A stretch of DNA of 18,295 nucleotides from GWA2-49-15 sp964359085 (GCA_964359085.1 CAYHRT010000057.1:1-18295), one strand, 5' to 3'; positions 1-9,791 are shown, numbered from the stretch's first letter. Program-made: numbers and translations. The notes: generated from the letters alone by a model not told the origin.

Positions 1-2
1 AT

Positions 3-3000
3 GGAATTGTCACCTGGGAATTGCAGGCCCTCGATTATCCTATCTTTAACAAGGAAGTTCCGCCTTATGAACCACGTGGCTGTCAGCGCGGAATTTCCTA
101 TAGCTGGTACATCTATAGCCCCATTCGAATCAAGTATCCGTATGTTCGTGGTGCCTTTCTTGATATATGGAGAGCGGCCAAACAAAAATTTGCCGATCCC
201 GTCGATGCCTTTGATTCCATTCAAAGAGATCCCGCGCTTCGCTCCCGCTATCAGAAAGCACGTGGCAAAGGAGGCTTTCGCCGCGCCAGTTGGGATGAAA
301 TGCTGGAGATTATTGCCGCAGCCAACTTGAGAACGGCCAAAGTTCACGGGCCAGATCGCGTCTCTGGTTTTTCACCGATTCCGGCCATGAGTCAAATCTC
401 CTATGCTGCCGGTGCACGCTTTTTGCAACTCTTCGGTGGGGTCAACTTAAGTTTCTATGACTGGTATTGCGATTTACCCCCATCATCACCTGAAATTTGG
501 GGTGAACAGACCGATGTCGCCGAAAGTGCTGATTGGTATAAATCTAAATTTATCGCGGTCATGGGCGCCAACCTCAACATGACACGAACGCCAGATTGTC
601 ATTACATTCCTGAGGCCCGTGCGAACGGTTCTAAGGTAACAGTATTTGCGCCCGACTTTAATCAAGTGGCCAAACTCAGTGATGAATGGGTGCCAGTTCA
701 CCAAGGTTCTGATGGTGCTTTCTGGATGAGTGTGTGCCACGTACTTTTAAAAGAGTTTCATAGCGAGAGACAAATTCCTTATTTTCTCGACTATCAGAAA
801 AAATACACCGATGCGCCCTTTGTTGTTGAACTGGTAAAGCAGGGTGAGGTCTATCGCCCCGGTCGCATGGTTCGTGCCAATGTTTTAGAAAAATACCACG
901 CTGAAGAGCATGGAGAGTGGAAGTTTTTAATGTGGGACACGACAACCAATTCTTTCAAAATGCCTATGGGTATGATGGGGCAACGTTGGCAGGCGAAAAA
1001 AGGTCAGTGGAATTTGCTTCTAAAGGATGGCGTCGATGGATCAGAAATTGATCCGGCCCTTTCTTTGGTCGGTAACAACGATGCAGTGACCCTCGTCGAG
1101 TTTTTAGATTTTGGAAATGATAAAAAGGCCATGCGTGGAGTGCCGGCCAAGAGAATGAAAACTGCTAAAGGTGAGATTCTCGTGGCCACTATTTATGATC
1201 TCCTGATGGGACAGCATGGTGTAGACCGTGGATTATCCGGTGATTACCCAAAATCTTATGACGACCAGACTTCATCGTACACGCCGGCATGGCAGGAGAA
1301 GTTCACAGGGATTGGAAGAGAAACGGTAATTCGTTTTGCTCGTGAATGGGGAAAAACTGCTGAGAAGACCAACGGAAAATGCTGTGTCATCATTGGCGCA
1401 GGAATTGATCATTGGTACCATAATAATTTAATGTACCGTGCTGCAACCAATGCGCTTATTTTTGCCGGTTGTGTGGGAAAAAATGGTGGTGGACTGAACC
1501 ATTATGTAGGCCAGGAAAAACTCGCCCCTGGTGAGCCTTGGTCTGCCATTGCTTTTGCCAAAGACTGGCAAGGCCCCTCACGGTTGCAAAACGCACCTTG
1601 CTGGCACTATATGCACACAGATCAGTGGCGCTATGATGGTGTCTATCAGGAAATTAACTCTTCGCCTGACGGCAATAATATTTCTAAGGGGCACACCGCT
1701 GACCTGAATGCCCAAGCGGTACGCAACGGCTGGATGCCGTTCTATCCTCAATATAAGCAAAATCCTATTCATCTTTGTAAGTCGGCAGAACAAGCCGGTG
1801 CTTCGACCGACGATGAGATTAAGGCCTGGGTTTTAGGCAAAGTTAAGGCCAAGGAGATTACGCCAGCCATTGAAGATATTGATGCTCCCGAAAGCTTCCC
1901 TCGCGTGTGGTATATTTGGAGAGGGAATGCGATTGGGACTTCCGCTAAGGGGCATGAATATTTCTTGCACCATTATCTTGGAACTCATACCAACAAAATT
2001 GCGGTTGATGTCGCCAAAGATTGTGTTAAAGAAATCAAATGGTATGAGCAGGCCCCGGTTGGAAAGATGGATCTGGTCGTGGATATCAACTTCCGCATGG
2101 ACACGTCGGCCCTTTATTCCGACATCGTTCTGCCTGCTGCCTCCTGGTACGAAAAAACGGATATCAACACCACGGATATGCATACCTTTGTCCATCCTCT
2201 GAATGCTGCCGTTCCACCAGTATGGGAATCCAAATCAGATTGGGAAACCTTTAAACTCATTTCGCGTGCAACCGCCGAAATGTCAAAAGTCCATTTTCCT
2301 AAGCCGTTTAAAGACATCGTGACCGTTCCTTTGCAGCATGACACTGCCGATGAAGTAACTCAACCAACCCTAAAGGATTGGGCCAAGGGAGAGTGCGAAC
2401 CAGTCCCCGGTAAGAGTATGTACAAGTTAATCGTGTGTGAACGCGATTACAGTAAACTCTATGAGAAATATATTTCCTTCGGCCCCCTGGCCCGCAAGAA
2501 TGGATTAGGCGCCCATGGAGTGAGTTATGCCATCGATGATTTTTATGATCAGATGCTTAAAACCCATCCCACGGTGGAAATCAATGGACAAAAATATCCT
2601 TCATTAAAAGAAGATGCGGAAGTTGTTAATACCATTCTCCACCTCGCCTCTGTCACCAATGGAGAGCTGGCCTATCGTGCCTACAAAGGTATGGAGGAAA
2701 AAACCGGTCTGAAACTTGCGGACCTCGCTGAAAAAAATCGCAATGTACGTATGAATTTGTCAGACATAACCGCAGCGCCTAAGCGTCTTATTTCGGCCCC
2801 CATGTGGTCGGGAATTATTGAAGATGGAAGAACTTATTCCGCCTTTACTTACAACGTTGACCGGATGGTGCCTTGGCGAACCATAACGGGAAGGCAACAT
2901 TTGTACCTTGATCACGAGGGCTACATCGCTTTTGGTGAAAATTTACCTACCTATAAGCGATCGCCATCGCCTGAGGCCTACGGAGATTTGCGGCTGACAA

Positions 3001-3470
3001 AACCCGAGGGCAAATCGATCATGTTGAATTACCTGACTCCTCACGGCAAGTGGCACATCCACTCCACCTATGGTGATACTTTGAGAATGTTATCATTGTC
3101 TCGCGGTACGGAGCCTTTTTGGATTTCCCCGGAAGATGCTGCAGCTATCGATGTCGTTGATAACGATTATGTCGAAATCTACAATGACAACGGTGTGGTT
3201 GTGACTAGAGCCAACGTTTCTGCCAGGATTCCGAAAGGTGCCTGTATCATTTATCATGCGACAGAGAGAACCTATCATGTGCCCAAGTCACCTTTACGCG
3301 GTAATCGCCGCGCCGGAATGAATAATTCCCTGACCAGAGTGCACTTGAAGCCCAATCTCATGCTGGGTGGATACGGCCAATTTACTTATCATTTTAATTA
3401 TTGGGGACCTACTGGAGTCAATCGCGATACTCATATTTTAGTTCGTAAACTAGATAAACCAACCTGGTAG
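3..3470 (+). CDS. narG: Respiratory nitrate reductase alpha subunit NarG (5' end outside window)
   Basis: This is the catalytic Mo-bisMGD subunit of membrane-bound nitrate reductase. It reduces nitrate to nitrite on the cytoplasmic side using electrons from NarH. The reading frame is open from base 3, and the residues before the first possible internal start (GIVTWELQ) already align with NarG, so the true start lies upstream and the TTG at 21 is not the start. The last cysteine of the FS0 cluster (EPRGCQRG, codon at 81) is present. By comparison with E. coli NarG about 65 N-terminal residues are missing, including the His and first two Cys of that cluster. The aspartate Mo ligand is visible in YCDLPPSSP (codon at 471). 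Other family blocks are GFSPIPAMS, WGEQTDV, NHWYH-like DHWYHNN, SDIVLPAASWYEK and TPHGKWHIHSTY. The protein ends a little before the E. coli C-terminus. It is followed after 28 nt by narH. Identity is near certain. Confidence 0.97.
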   Translation, partial: GIVTWELQALDYPIFNKEVPPYEPRGCQRGISYSWYIYSPIRIKYPYVRGAFLDIWRAAKQKFADPVDAFDSIQRDPALRSRYQKARGKGGFRRASWDEMLEIIAAANLRTAKVHGPDRVSGFSPIPAMSQISYAAGARFLQLFGGVNLSFYDWYCDLPPSSPEIWGEQTDVAESADWYKSKFIAVMGANLNMTRTPDCHYIPEARANGSKVTVFAPDFNQVAKLSDEWVPVHQGSDGAFWMSVCHVLLKEFHSERQIPYFLDYQKKYTDAPFVVELVKQGEVYRPGRMVRANVLEKYHAEEHGEWKFLMWDTTTNSFKMPMGMMGQRWQAKKGQWNLLLKDGVDGSEIDPALSLVGNNDAVTLVEFLDFGNDKKAMRGVPAKRMKTAKGEILVATIYDLLMGQHGVDRGLSGDYPKSYDDQTSSYTPAWQEKFTGIGRETVIRFAREWGKTAEKTNGKCCVIIGAGIDHWYHNNLMYRAATNALIFAGCVGKNGGGLNHYVGQEKLAPGEPWSAIAFAKDWQGPSRLQNAPCWHYMHTDQWRYDGVYQEINSSPDGNNISKGHTADLNAQAVRNGWMPFYPQYKQNPIHLCKSAEQAGASTDDEIKAWVLGKVKAKEITPAIEDIDAPESFPRVWYIWRGNAIGTSAKGHEYFLHHYLGTHTNKIAVDVAKDCVKEIKWYEQAPVGKMDLVVDINFRMDTSALYSDIVLPAASWYEKTDINTTDMHTFVHPLNAAVPPVWESKSDWETFKLISRATAEMSKVHFPKPFKDIVTVPLQHDTADEVTQPTLKDWAKGECEPVPGKSMYKLIVCERDYSKLYEKYISFGPLARKNGLGAHGVSYAIDDFYDQMLKTHPTVEINGQKYPSLKEDAEVVNTILHLASVTNGELAYRAYKGMEEKTGLKLADLAEKNRNVRMNLSDITAAPKRLISAPMWSGIIEDGRTYSAFTYNVDRMVPWRTITGRQHLYLDHEGYIAFGENLPTYKRSPSPEAYGDLRLTKPEGKSIMLNYLTPHGKWHIHSTYGDTLRMLSLSRGTEPFWISPEDAAAIDVVDNDYVEIYNDNGVVVTRANVSARIPKGACIIYHATERTYHVPKSPLRGNRRAGMNNSLTRVHLKPNLMLGGYGQFTYHFNYWGPTGVNRDTHILVRKLDKPTW

Positions 3471-3498
3471 ATTAACGAGATAATAAAGGACGAAAGCT

Positions 3499-4986
3499 AT
3501 GGATATACGAGCACAAATCTCAATGGTCTTCCACCTGGATAAATGTATAGGGTGCCATACCTGTTCGATCGCTTGCAAGAATTTGTGGACCGATCGAAAA
3601 GGCGCTGAATACATGTGGTGGAATAATGTCGAGACGAAACCGGGAACCGGCTACCCTCATAAATGGGAAGACCAAGAGGAGTATAAGGGTGGTTGGGTAA
3701 AAATAGGCAAACGGGTCGAGCTGAAAGGCGCAGGCAAATTTCGTGGTCTGAAAAATATTTTTCATAATCCGCACCTTCCTGTTTTAGACGATTATTATGA
3801 ACCGTGGACGTATAAATACGACGATCTGATTAGCTCTCCCGAAGGCAATGATCAACCCACGGCCAGACCTATTTCACTGGTTACAGGGGAACATATTGAG
3901 ATTAAGGCAGGACCAAACTGGGATGATGATTTAGGTGGTTCAGAATTGTATGCCAAAAATGACCCCAACTTTGCTGCTCTTTCCAAAAAAGAACAGGAAG
4001 ACATGTTTAATCTTCAACGTCTGGTCATGATGTATCTACCACGCATTTGCAATCATTGTTTGAATCCAGCGTGTGCAGCCGCTTGTCCTTCTGGGGCCAT
4101 CTACAAACGTGGCGAGGATGGGGTCGTTCTTATCAATCAAGAACAATGTCGGGCATGGAGAATGTGTGTCACGGCATGTCCTTATAAAAAGACTTTCTAT
4201 AACTGGCACACCGGGAAATCTGAAAAATGTATTCTGTGTTACCCGCGGATCGAAGTAGGTGAAATTCCCGCTTGTATGCATTCTTGTGTCGGGCGTATTC
4301 GTTATCTTGGAGTTTTACTCTATGATGCGGAAAAAATTGAAAAACTGGTGCATTTGGAAAATGATCAGCTCATCGAGGGGCAAAGAGATGCGATTGTTGA
4401 TCCCTTCGATCTAAAAATTATTGAAGCTGCTCGTGCCAATGGAATCCATGATGCCATGATAGAGGCGGCCCAAAAGTCTCCGGTTTATCGTTGGGTTAAA
4501 GAATGGAAAATTGCCCTGCCTTTGCACGCCGAGTATCGCACTTTACCCATGTTGTTTTATGTTCCACCACTCCTTCCGATCATGGGGAATGTGACGGAAG
4601 GCCTCTACAACAACCAAAACAAAACTTACTTTACGTCTATTGAGCAGAGCCGCCTGCCCATAAAATATCTAGCGGAGTTATTTGGTGTCGGGAATGAGGG
4701 ATTGATACGGTCAGTGCTAAAGAAGTTAATGGCCGTGCGTCTTCACCGTCGCTCTCTTGAGGTCGGTGACATGACCCCTGAATTTGCCGAAGGATCTTTG
4801 AAAGAGGCGGGTTTGACTGCCTCCGAGGCCGAGGAAATATATAAACTTACCTCTCTATGCACTTTTGTAGAACGTTTTGTGATTCCCGCATCTCATCGTG
4901 AAGAGGCGATTGAAATGACCAAGATGGTTCTCGATCATAAAGGCGAAACGGGTTTTGGTTTTCTAGATGGGCCGGAAAGAATCTAA
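3499..4986 (+). CDS. narH: Respiratory nitrate reductase beta subunit NarH
   Basis: NarH is the cytoplasmic four-cluster iron-sulfur subunit that carries electrons from the haems of NarI to NarG. The protein has 495 residues, close to the usual length. The cysteine layout matches E. coli NarH position for position: C16/C19/C22/C26, C184/C187/C192/C196, C217/C223/C227 and C244/C247/C259/C263. Tryptophan 220 replaces a cysteine in CRAWRMC, the known reason one cluster is [3Fe-4S] rather than [4Fe-4S]. The start ATG has an AAAGGA ribosome binding site at 3485-3490 and gives the typical MDIRAQISMVFHLDKCIGC N-terminus. It lies between narG and narJ in the same operon. No anomaly was seen. Confidence 0.98.
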   Translation: MDIRAQISMVFHLDKCIGCHTCSIACKNLWTDRKGAEYMWWNNVETKPGTGYPHKWEDQEEYKGGWVKIGKRVELKGAGKFRGLKNIFHNPHLPVLDDYYEPWTYKYDDLISSPEGNDQPTARPISLVTGEHIEIKAGPNWDDDLGGSELYAKNDPNFAALSKKEQEDMFNLQRLVMMYLPRICNHCLNPACAAACPSGAIYKRGEDGVVLINQEQCRAWRMCVTACPYKKTFYNWHTGKSEKCILCYPRIEVGEIPACMHSCVGRIRYLGVLLYDAEKIEKLVHLENDQLIEGQRDAIVDPFDLKIIEAARANGIHDAMIEAAQKSPVYRWVKEWKIALPLHAEYRTLPMLFYVPPLLPIMGNVTEGLYNNQNKTYFTSIEQSRLPIKYLAELFGVGNEGLIRSVLKKLMAVRLHRRSLEVGDMTPEFAEGSLKEAGLTASEAEEIYKLTSLCTFVERFVIPASHREEAIEMTKMVLDHKGETGFGFLDGPERI

Positions 4987-5001
4987 GGAGCCAAGGTAGC
5001 A

Positions 5002-5523
5002 ATGATGGCAATGATTAATTACGCAAATTACATTCTCCTGCTCAGTTATCCAAGTCCGTCTTGGAGTAAAAATGTTCTAAACATCGACGGCAACGAACGG
5101 CTGCTTAAGTTTAGACAGGCCATTAGAGAGAAAGAGTTATCAGAATTGGAAGAACTTTTCACCTCAACGTTTGATATCCAGGGAATTTGCTGCTTAGACG
5201 TTGGTTATGTCCTTTTTGGTGATGATTATAAGCGTGCTGAATTTTTGGTGGGAATGTCCCAATTAGAACGGCAACTCAATGTCGATGCCGGAACTGAGTT
5301 GGCCGATCATCTTCCCAATATGTTGAAGTTACTTTCAGTCATGCCCTATAGTGAGATCAAAAAAGAAATGCTCTTGTCTGCGGTCATACCCGCCGTGAAG
5401 AAGATGTTGGCCACTTTTTCAGAAGGCGATGATCGTTGTAATCCATATAAATTTGTTTTCCAGGGGCTTGCCGCTCAACTTGAAACCGAAGTCCACGAAC
5501 TCGAAGGGGTTGTTTATGCTTGA
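5002..5523 (+). CDS. narJ: Nitrate reductase assembly chaperone NarJ
   Basis: NarJ is a cytoplasmic system-specific chaperone of the TorD/NarJ family. It binds NarG during cofactor insertion and membrane docking and is not part of the mature enzyme. The 173-residue protein is mostly helical. Its position between narH and narI is diagnostic of the nar operon, and the region around residues 55-110 (CCLDVGYVLFGDDYKRAEFLV followed by ELADHLPNMLKLL) resembles the NarJ core. It is shorter than E. coli NarJ (about 236 residues) but in the range of many homologues. The ATG at 5002 follows AAGGAG (4985-4990) at 11 nt; ATGs at 5005 and 5011 are alternatives with the same frame. Its end overlaps the start of narI by 8 nt, suggesting coupled translation. 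Confidence 0.92.
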   Translation: MMAMINYANYILLLSYPSPSWSKNVLNIDGNERLLKFRQAIREKELSELEELFTSTFDIQGICCLDVGYVLFGDDYKRAEFLVGMSQLERQLNVDAGTELADHLPNMLKLLSVMPYSEIKKEMLLSAVIPAVKKMLATFSEGDDRCNPYKFVFQGLAAQLETEVHELEGVVYA

Positions 5524-6205
5524 TATCCTTTTATTTACCGTGTTGCCTTATGTGGCCTTTGTTCTCGCTTTCGTTATGGCGATTCATCGCTATGTTACAA
5601 ATAGCTTCAAATTCTCATCGCTTTCTTCAGAATTTTTAGAAACAAATCAATTGTTTTGGGGGTCGGTACCCTGGCACTATGGAATTTTAGTGGTGTTGGC
5701 AGGGCATCTGATCGGCTTTTTGTTTCCACGTGAGGTGTTAGCGTTTGGGAGTATTCCCGCGCGTCTTTTAATCATGGAAGTCACTGCCCTTATTTTTGGC
5801 ATGATGGCGCTTTTTGGCGTGAGTATGTTGGCCTATCGGCGTTTTACCAATCCTCGGATTAAGGTCGTGACCACGGGGATGGACATTTTTATTTTATGTC
5901 TGCTCATATGGCAGGTTTTCTCGGGTGTTCTCATTGCGCTGTTATATCGTTGGGGAATTAACTGGTACACGGTTTCTCTGGTGCCGTATCTCAGATCAGT
6001 TTTTACGCTGGCACCAAATTTAAATTATGTGGCACCGTTACCTCATCTGATTAAATATCACGTGGTAGGTGCCCTTCTCATTATGGCCTTCATTCCATTC
6101 TCAAGGTTTATGCACTTCTTGGTTGTGCCCATTCACTATTTGTGGAGAAATTGGCAACGCGTGATATGGAATTATGATCGAAGAATGATACGCAAAAGAA
6201 ATTAA
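5516..6205 (+). CDS. narI: Respiratory nitrate reductase gamma subunit NarI, dihaem cytochrome b
   Basis: NarI is the membrane subunit that oxidises quinol near the periplasmic face and passes electrons through two b haems to NarH. The chosen start ATG (5516) lies inside the narJ end, is preceded by AAGGGG (5504-5509), and gives a 229-residue protein beginning MLDILLFTVLPYVAF, which matches the NarI N-terminus. The frame is open upstream to 5429, but those extra residues are not NarI-like. Five membrane segments are apparent. All four haem ligands are visible with the family spacing: H54 and H64 (10 apart, WHYGILVVLAGH) and H182 and H200 (18 apart, as in E. coli H187/H205). The basic tail (DRRMIRKRN) is probably cytoplasmic. 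The protein appears fully competent as a quinol-oxidising subunit, so the ACIII genes that follow are not needed to replace it. Confidence 0.97.
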   Translation: MLDILLFTVLPYVAFVLAFVMAIHRYVTNSFKFSSLSSEFLETNQLFWGSVPWHYGILVVLAGHLIGFLFPREVLAFGSIPARLLIMEVTALIFGMMALFGVSMLAYRRFTNPRIKVVTTGMDIFILCLLIWQVFSGVLIALLYRWGINWYTVSLVPYLRSVFTLAPNLNYVAPLPHLIKYHVVGALLIMAFIPFSRFMHFLVVPIHYLWRNWQRVIWNYDRRMIRKRN

Positions 6206-6237
6206 TTTTTAGTTTTGAATAAAGTTTGGATAAAGTG

Positions 6238-6786
6238 ATGAAGAAGAAATTTTTAATTCTAATGAGCGTGATTGTCTTCGGAGTGGGTGTTGTCGTAGTT
6301 ACAACAGAAGCTCAACGTTTAAATTATAACCAGGGTTATGAACCAGAGCAGCCGGTTAAATATAATCATAAGCTTCATGCCGGCGATTACCAAATACCTT
6401 GTCTCTACTGTCATTTCGCGGCCGAGAAGGGAAGGCATGCGGGAATTCCGCCGGTAGAACTCTGTATGAATTGTCACAAGCGGGTGCTTCCTGACCGGCC
6501 GGAAATTGCAAAACTCAAAGATGCCTTAAGCACGGGTAAAACGATAGAGTGGATTAAGGTTCATCACTTTCCCGACTTCGCCTATTTTAATCACTCTCAG
6601 CATGTCAGTGTCGGCAAAGTGACCTGTCAAGAATGCCATGGGCCGGTTGAAACTATGGTTAAGGTACGCCAGGAAAATATGTTGAATATGGGATGGTGTT
6701 TGGATTGCCATCGTTCTAAAGGTATCGCTGCACCCACGGATCACAAAAATGCGGGTGCCAGTGACTGTGCAAGATGCCATTACTAG
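6238..6786 (+). CDS. actA: ACIII subunit ActA, pentahaem cytochrome c
   Basis: ActA is the multihaem cytochrome c subunit of alternative complex III, facing the periplasm and anchored by one N-terminal helix. From the ATG at 6238 the product has 182 residues, and a TTG at 6226 in the same frame would add four. Residues 5-24 form a hydrophobic anchor or signal helix. Five CxxCH haem-binding motifs follow: C55LYCH, C76MNCH, C130QECH, C154LDCH and C177ARCH, the last ending one residue before the C-terminus. Five haems and the downstream actB-F genes make the assignment firm. Several extra histidines (HKLH, HAG, HH, NHSQH) are candidates for the second axial ligands. The gene starts 32 nt after narI, with only a weak ribosome binding site (TTTGGA). 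A triple haem-c cytochrome of the NrfH/NapC type is excluded by length, motif pattern and context. Confidence 0.94.
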   Translation: MKKKFLILMSVIVFGVGVVVVTTEAQRLNYNQGYEPEQPVKYNHKLHAGDYQIPCLYCHFAAEKGRHAGIPPVELCMNCHKRVLPDRPEIAKLKDALSTGKTIEWIKVHHFPDFAYFNHSQHVSVGKVTCQECHGPVETMVKVRQENMLNMGWCLDCHRSKGIAAPTDHKNAGASDCARCHY

Positions 6787-6790
6787 TTTC

Positions 6791-6794
6791 GGAG
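6791..6794 (+). promoter_or_regulatory. Ribosome binding site fixing the actB start
   Basis: GGAG lies 6 nt before the ATG at 6801. It shows that actB starts there (MSGKD), just after the actA stop, and not at an ATG at 6774 in the same frame that lies inside actA. Confidence 0.75.
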
Positions 6795-6800
6795 AATAAT

Positions 6801-9791
6801 ATGAGTGGAAAGGATGNNNNNNNNNNNNNNNNNNNNNNNNNNNNNNNNNNNNNNNNNNNNNNNNNNNNNNNNNNNNNNNNNNNNNNNNNNNNNNNNNNNN
6901 NNNNNNNNNNNNNNNNGGAAGATGAACTAAAAGCAGAATTTATTGAAGGTGAATTTGACACGTTTAATAAGGCACTGAAAGGCCGGCGTGATTTTTTAAA
7001 AATTATGGGTATTGGACTGGCTTCCATGCCCCTTGTTTCGTGTATGCGAATTCCGGTTAAAAAGGCCCTGCCTTACCTCTATAAAAATGATACCGTGGTG
7101 CCTGGAGTTGCCAATTGGTATGCCACCTACCACCCCATAAATGGCGGGGCTGCACTTTTGGTAAAAACTCGCGAAGGGCGACCGATTAAAATTGAAGGCA
7201 ATCCAGCTTGTCCCCACAGTCAAGGTGGCCTGATGGCGATTCACCAAGCTAGTGTCCTCAGTTTGTACGATTCGCATCGTTTCAAAAATCCCCAAAAAAA
7301 AGGCCAGGATTCTTCTTGGGCGGAAGTTGATCATGATCTCTTGGAGGCCTTGGCAAGAATTCAAACTTCGGGCAAAAAGATTGCACTCGTTACACCTACA
7401 GTATCATCACCTTCATTGGTGGCGATTCTTTCTCTCTTGACCAAAAAATACTCCGCCCTAACTCATATCGTCTACGATGCTTGTTCATTATCAAGCGTTA
7501 TCCTGGCCAATAAAGACACTTTCGATTTGGCGGTTGAAACGAATTATCACTTTGATAAGGCAGAATTAATCCTCAGTTTTGGCGCTGATTTTTTAGGCAC
7601 TATGCCTCATGCCCAAGAATATACTCGCCAATACTCTGACCGGCGCGATTTGAAACTGACGAGTACCATGCTGAAACATATTCAGATTGAAAGTCTGATG
7701 TCCCTGACTGGTGCAAATGCTGATCTTCGTATTCCCATGGCCGATAGTGAGCAAGGGGCAATGATCTTGGGAATTTTATCTCACCTGCAGAGACTCGTGG
7801 GAAAACAAGTGTTGCCGACAGGAGTGGTTCTGCCGGCAACCGATGTGGTATTAGCAACCAAACTAGCTACAAATTTGTTTGAGAAACGTGGCAAATCAGT
7901 GGTGCTATCAGATTCGAAAAATAGAAATCTTCAGATATTGGTGAATGCGGTTAATTCACTGCTTGAAAATTATGGCAATACTTTGTCCGTCTATCCTAAT
8001 CCCGACTATCGCGCTGCCAATGATGGTGATTTTGAAGAGCTTGTAAAATCCATGGGCCTGGGTGAAATCGGTGCCGTTATTTTTTATGAAACCAATCCTG
8101 CTTATAACTATTATGATCACACCACTTTTAAGAATGCCCTGGAGAAAGTAGAGCTCAAAGTGGCGTTAAGTAGTGCGCCTGATGAAACCACGGTGTTGGC
8201 CGATTATATTCTTCCTACAAATTATTATTTGGAATCGTGGGGCGATGGTTTCCATGCACCTGGGACATACTATTTTACTCAGCCCGTGATTCAACCAATC
8301 TTTGGTTCACGCATGGGGCCTGAATCCCTTTTGACCTTGGCGGGAGAAAAGACCGGAGAAAAAACCGGAGACAGGGCCGATTATTATGAATTTTTAAAGA
8401 AATTTTCGCAAGCGACTTACTTAAAAGGATATTCATGGGAAAAGGCCCTGCATGATGGGGTTGTGACGATGACCACTTCTCAAGTCGCTCCAATAAAGTT
8501 AAAGGCCGAAGCTGTGGCCATGGCCTTTGGAAAATTTATTAAACAAGTTGGAGGCAACGATAGTTTGTCGCTTAAGCTATATCAGAAGGTAGGGATTCTC
8601 GATGGACGAGAGGGGAACAATCCGTGGTTACAGGAGCTACCTGACCCTGTAACCAAGGCGACTTGGGACAACTATTTGGTTATTTCTCCGCAAACCGCGA
8701 GGGACAATGATTTGGTAACGGGCATGATTGTGATTCTTCAATCCGCCAATGGGATGCTGGAATTGCCCGTGCTGATACAGCCTGGTACAGACTTCAAAAC
8801 AGTGGGACTGGCGGTCGGTTATGGACGATCAGTGGCGGGAAAAATTGGCATGGGAGTGGGCGTGAACGCTTATCCTTTTCAAGCATTTATCGACGGTACC
8901 AAGCAAGGGTTACTGGCGGTTGAAATAAAAAAGACTGGCAAGAAACGAGAATTGGCCTTAACCCAAACTCACCATTCCATGGAAGGTCGGTCAATTATCA
9001 AAGAGACCACATTGCAAGAATATTTGAAGGACCCCAATGCAGGAAATGAGAATCATCATGCTCCGATTTCTATGTGGTCCGGGCACGATCAAAAAGGTCA
9101 TCAATGGGCCATGATGATTGATTTAACAAAATGTACCGGGTGTTCAGGATGTATCATCAGTTGTAGTGCTGAAAACAATGTGCCGGTGGTCGGCCAGATC
9201 GAGGTGTTGAGACGGCGGGAGATGCATTGGCTTCGTCTTGATCGCTATTATCAAGGCGATGAGAAAAATCCTAAAGTGGTTTTTATGCCTGTCATGTGCC
9301 AGCACTGTGACAACGCTCCTTGCGAAACGGTTTGTCCTGTTCTTGCGACAGTGCAAAGCACTGATGGTCTCAATCAGCAGGTTTATAATCGATGCGTGGG
9401 GACTCGATATTGTGCCAACAACTGCCCCTATAAGGTGAGGCGTTTTAATTGGTTTGATTATCCACATGATGACAAGTACCAGAATATGGCCTTGAATCCG
9501 GATATCGTTGTTCGGTCCCGTGGAGTCATGGAAAAATGTTCATTATGTGTTCAGCGCATTCAAGAAGGAAAGCTTGAGGCCAAAAAGCAGGGGCGGGCGT
9601 TACAAGAGGCAGACATCAAAACAGCATGCCAGCAAAGTTGTCCTGCCAATGCCATCATGTTTGGTGATTTAAATGACCCCAAGAGTTCAGTGGCAAAATT
9701 TTTGAAAAATCCACGGAACTATAAATTATTGGAAGAGTTGAATGTCCGCCCACGCGTGAGTTATCTGACCAAAGTACGGAATGCGGAATAA
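6801..9791 (+). CDS. actB: ACIII subunit ActB, molybdopterin-oxidoreductase-like / iron-sulfur fusion (contains assembly gap)
   Basis: ActB is the large periplasmic subunit of alternative complex III. Its N-terminal half is related to molybdopterin oxidoreductases but in this family binds no Mo cofactor. Its C-terminal half is an NrfC/PhsB-like ferredoxin carrying three [4Fe-4S] and one [3Fe-4S] cluster. After the 100-N gap comes a twin-arginine motif, GRRDFLKIMG, at about residues 61-70, followed by a hydrophobic stretch ending in LVSC, which looks like a lipobox. Cluster cysteines visible are C778/781/784/788, C833/836/841/845, then CVGTRYCANNCP at C865/871/875 with a cysteine missing relative to the usual pattern (the expected [3Fe-4S] site), and CSLC...CQQSCP. 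With the gap at 100 nt the protein has 996 residues, close to known ActB. The frame happens to continue across the gap, but its true length is unknown. The gene is 10 nt upstream of actC. Confidence 0.95.
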   Translation: MSGKDXXXXXXXXXXXXXXXXXXXXXXXXXXXXXXXXXXEDELKAEFIEGEFDTFNKALKGRRDFLKIMGIGLASMPLVSCMRIPVKKALPYLYKNDTVVPGVANWYATYHPINGGAALLVKTREGRPIKIEGNPACPHSQGGLMAIHQASVLSLYDSHRFKNPQKKGQDSSWAEVDHDLLEALARIQTSGKKIALVTPTVSSPSLVAILSLLTKKYSALTHIVYDACSLSSVILANKDTFDLAVETNYHFDKAELILSFGADFLGTMPHAQEYTRQYSDRRDLKLTSTMLKHIQIESLMSLTGANADLRIPMADSEQGAMILGILSHLQRLVGKQVLPTGVVLPATDVVLATKLATNLFEKRGKSVVLSDSKNRNLQILVNAVNSLLENYGNTLSVYPNPDYRAANDGDFEELVKSMGLGEIGAVIFYETNPAYNYYDHTTFKNALEKVELKVALSSAPDETTVLADYILPTNYYLESWGDGFHAPGTYYFTQPVIQPIFGSRMGPESLLTLAGEKTGEKTGDRADYYEFLKKFSQATYLKGYSWEKALHDGVVTMTTSQVAPIKLKAEAVAMAFGKFIKQVGGNDSLSLKLYQKVGILDGREGNNPWLQELPDPVTKATWDNYLVISPQTARDNDLVTGMIVILQSANGMLELPVLIQPGTDFKTVGLAVGYGRSVAGKIGMGVGVNAYPFQAFIDGTKQGLLAVEIKKTGKKRELALTQTHHSMEGRSIIKETTLQEYLKDPNAGNENHHAPISMWSGHDQKGHQWAMMIDLTKCTGCSGCIISCSAENNVPVVGQIEVLRRREMHWLRLDRYYQGDEKNPKVVFMPVMCQHCDNAPCETVCPVLATVQSTDGLNQQVYNRCVGTRYCANNCPYKVRRFNWFDYPHDDKYQNMALNPDIVVRSRGVMEKCSLCVQRIQEGKLEAKKQGRALQEADIKTACQQSCPANAIMFGDLNDPKSSVAKFLKNPRNYKLLEELNVRPRVSYLTKVRNAE
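6817..6916. other. Assembly gap of exactly 100 N
   Basis: One hundred consecutive unknown bases fall within the first codons of actB, between MSGKD and EDELKAEF. A round 100 is the usual placeholder for a scaffold join of unknown size. Sequence on both sides fits the ActB N-terminus ahead of its twin-arginine motif, so the join itself looks right and about 30 residues are hidden. Confidence 0.99.

Noticed and set aside
3471..6237. FNR/NarL-type regulatory sites within the operon gaps
   Set aside because: No TTGAT-N4-ATCAA-like site was seen in the short gaps. The main nar promoter lies upstream of the window, so regulation cannot be judged.
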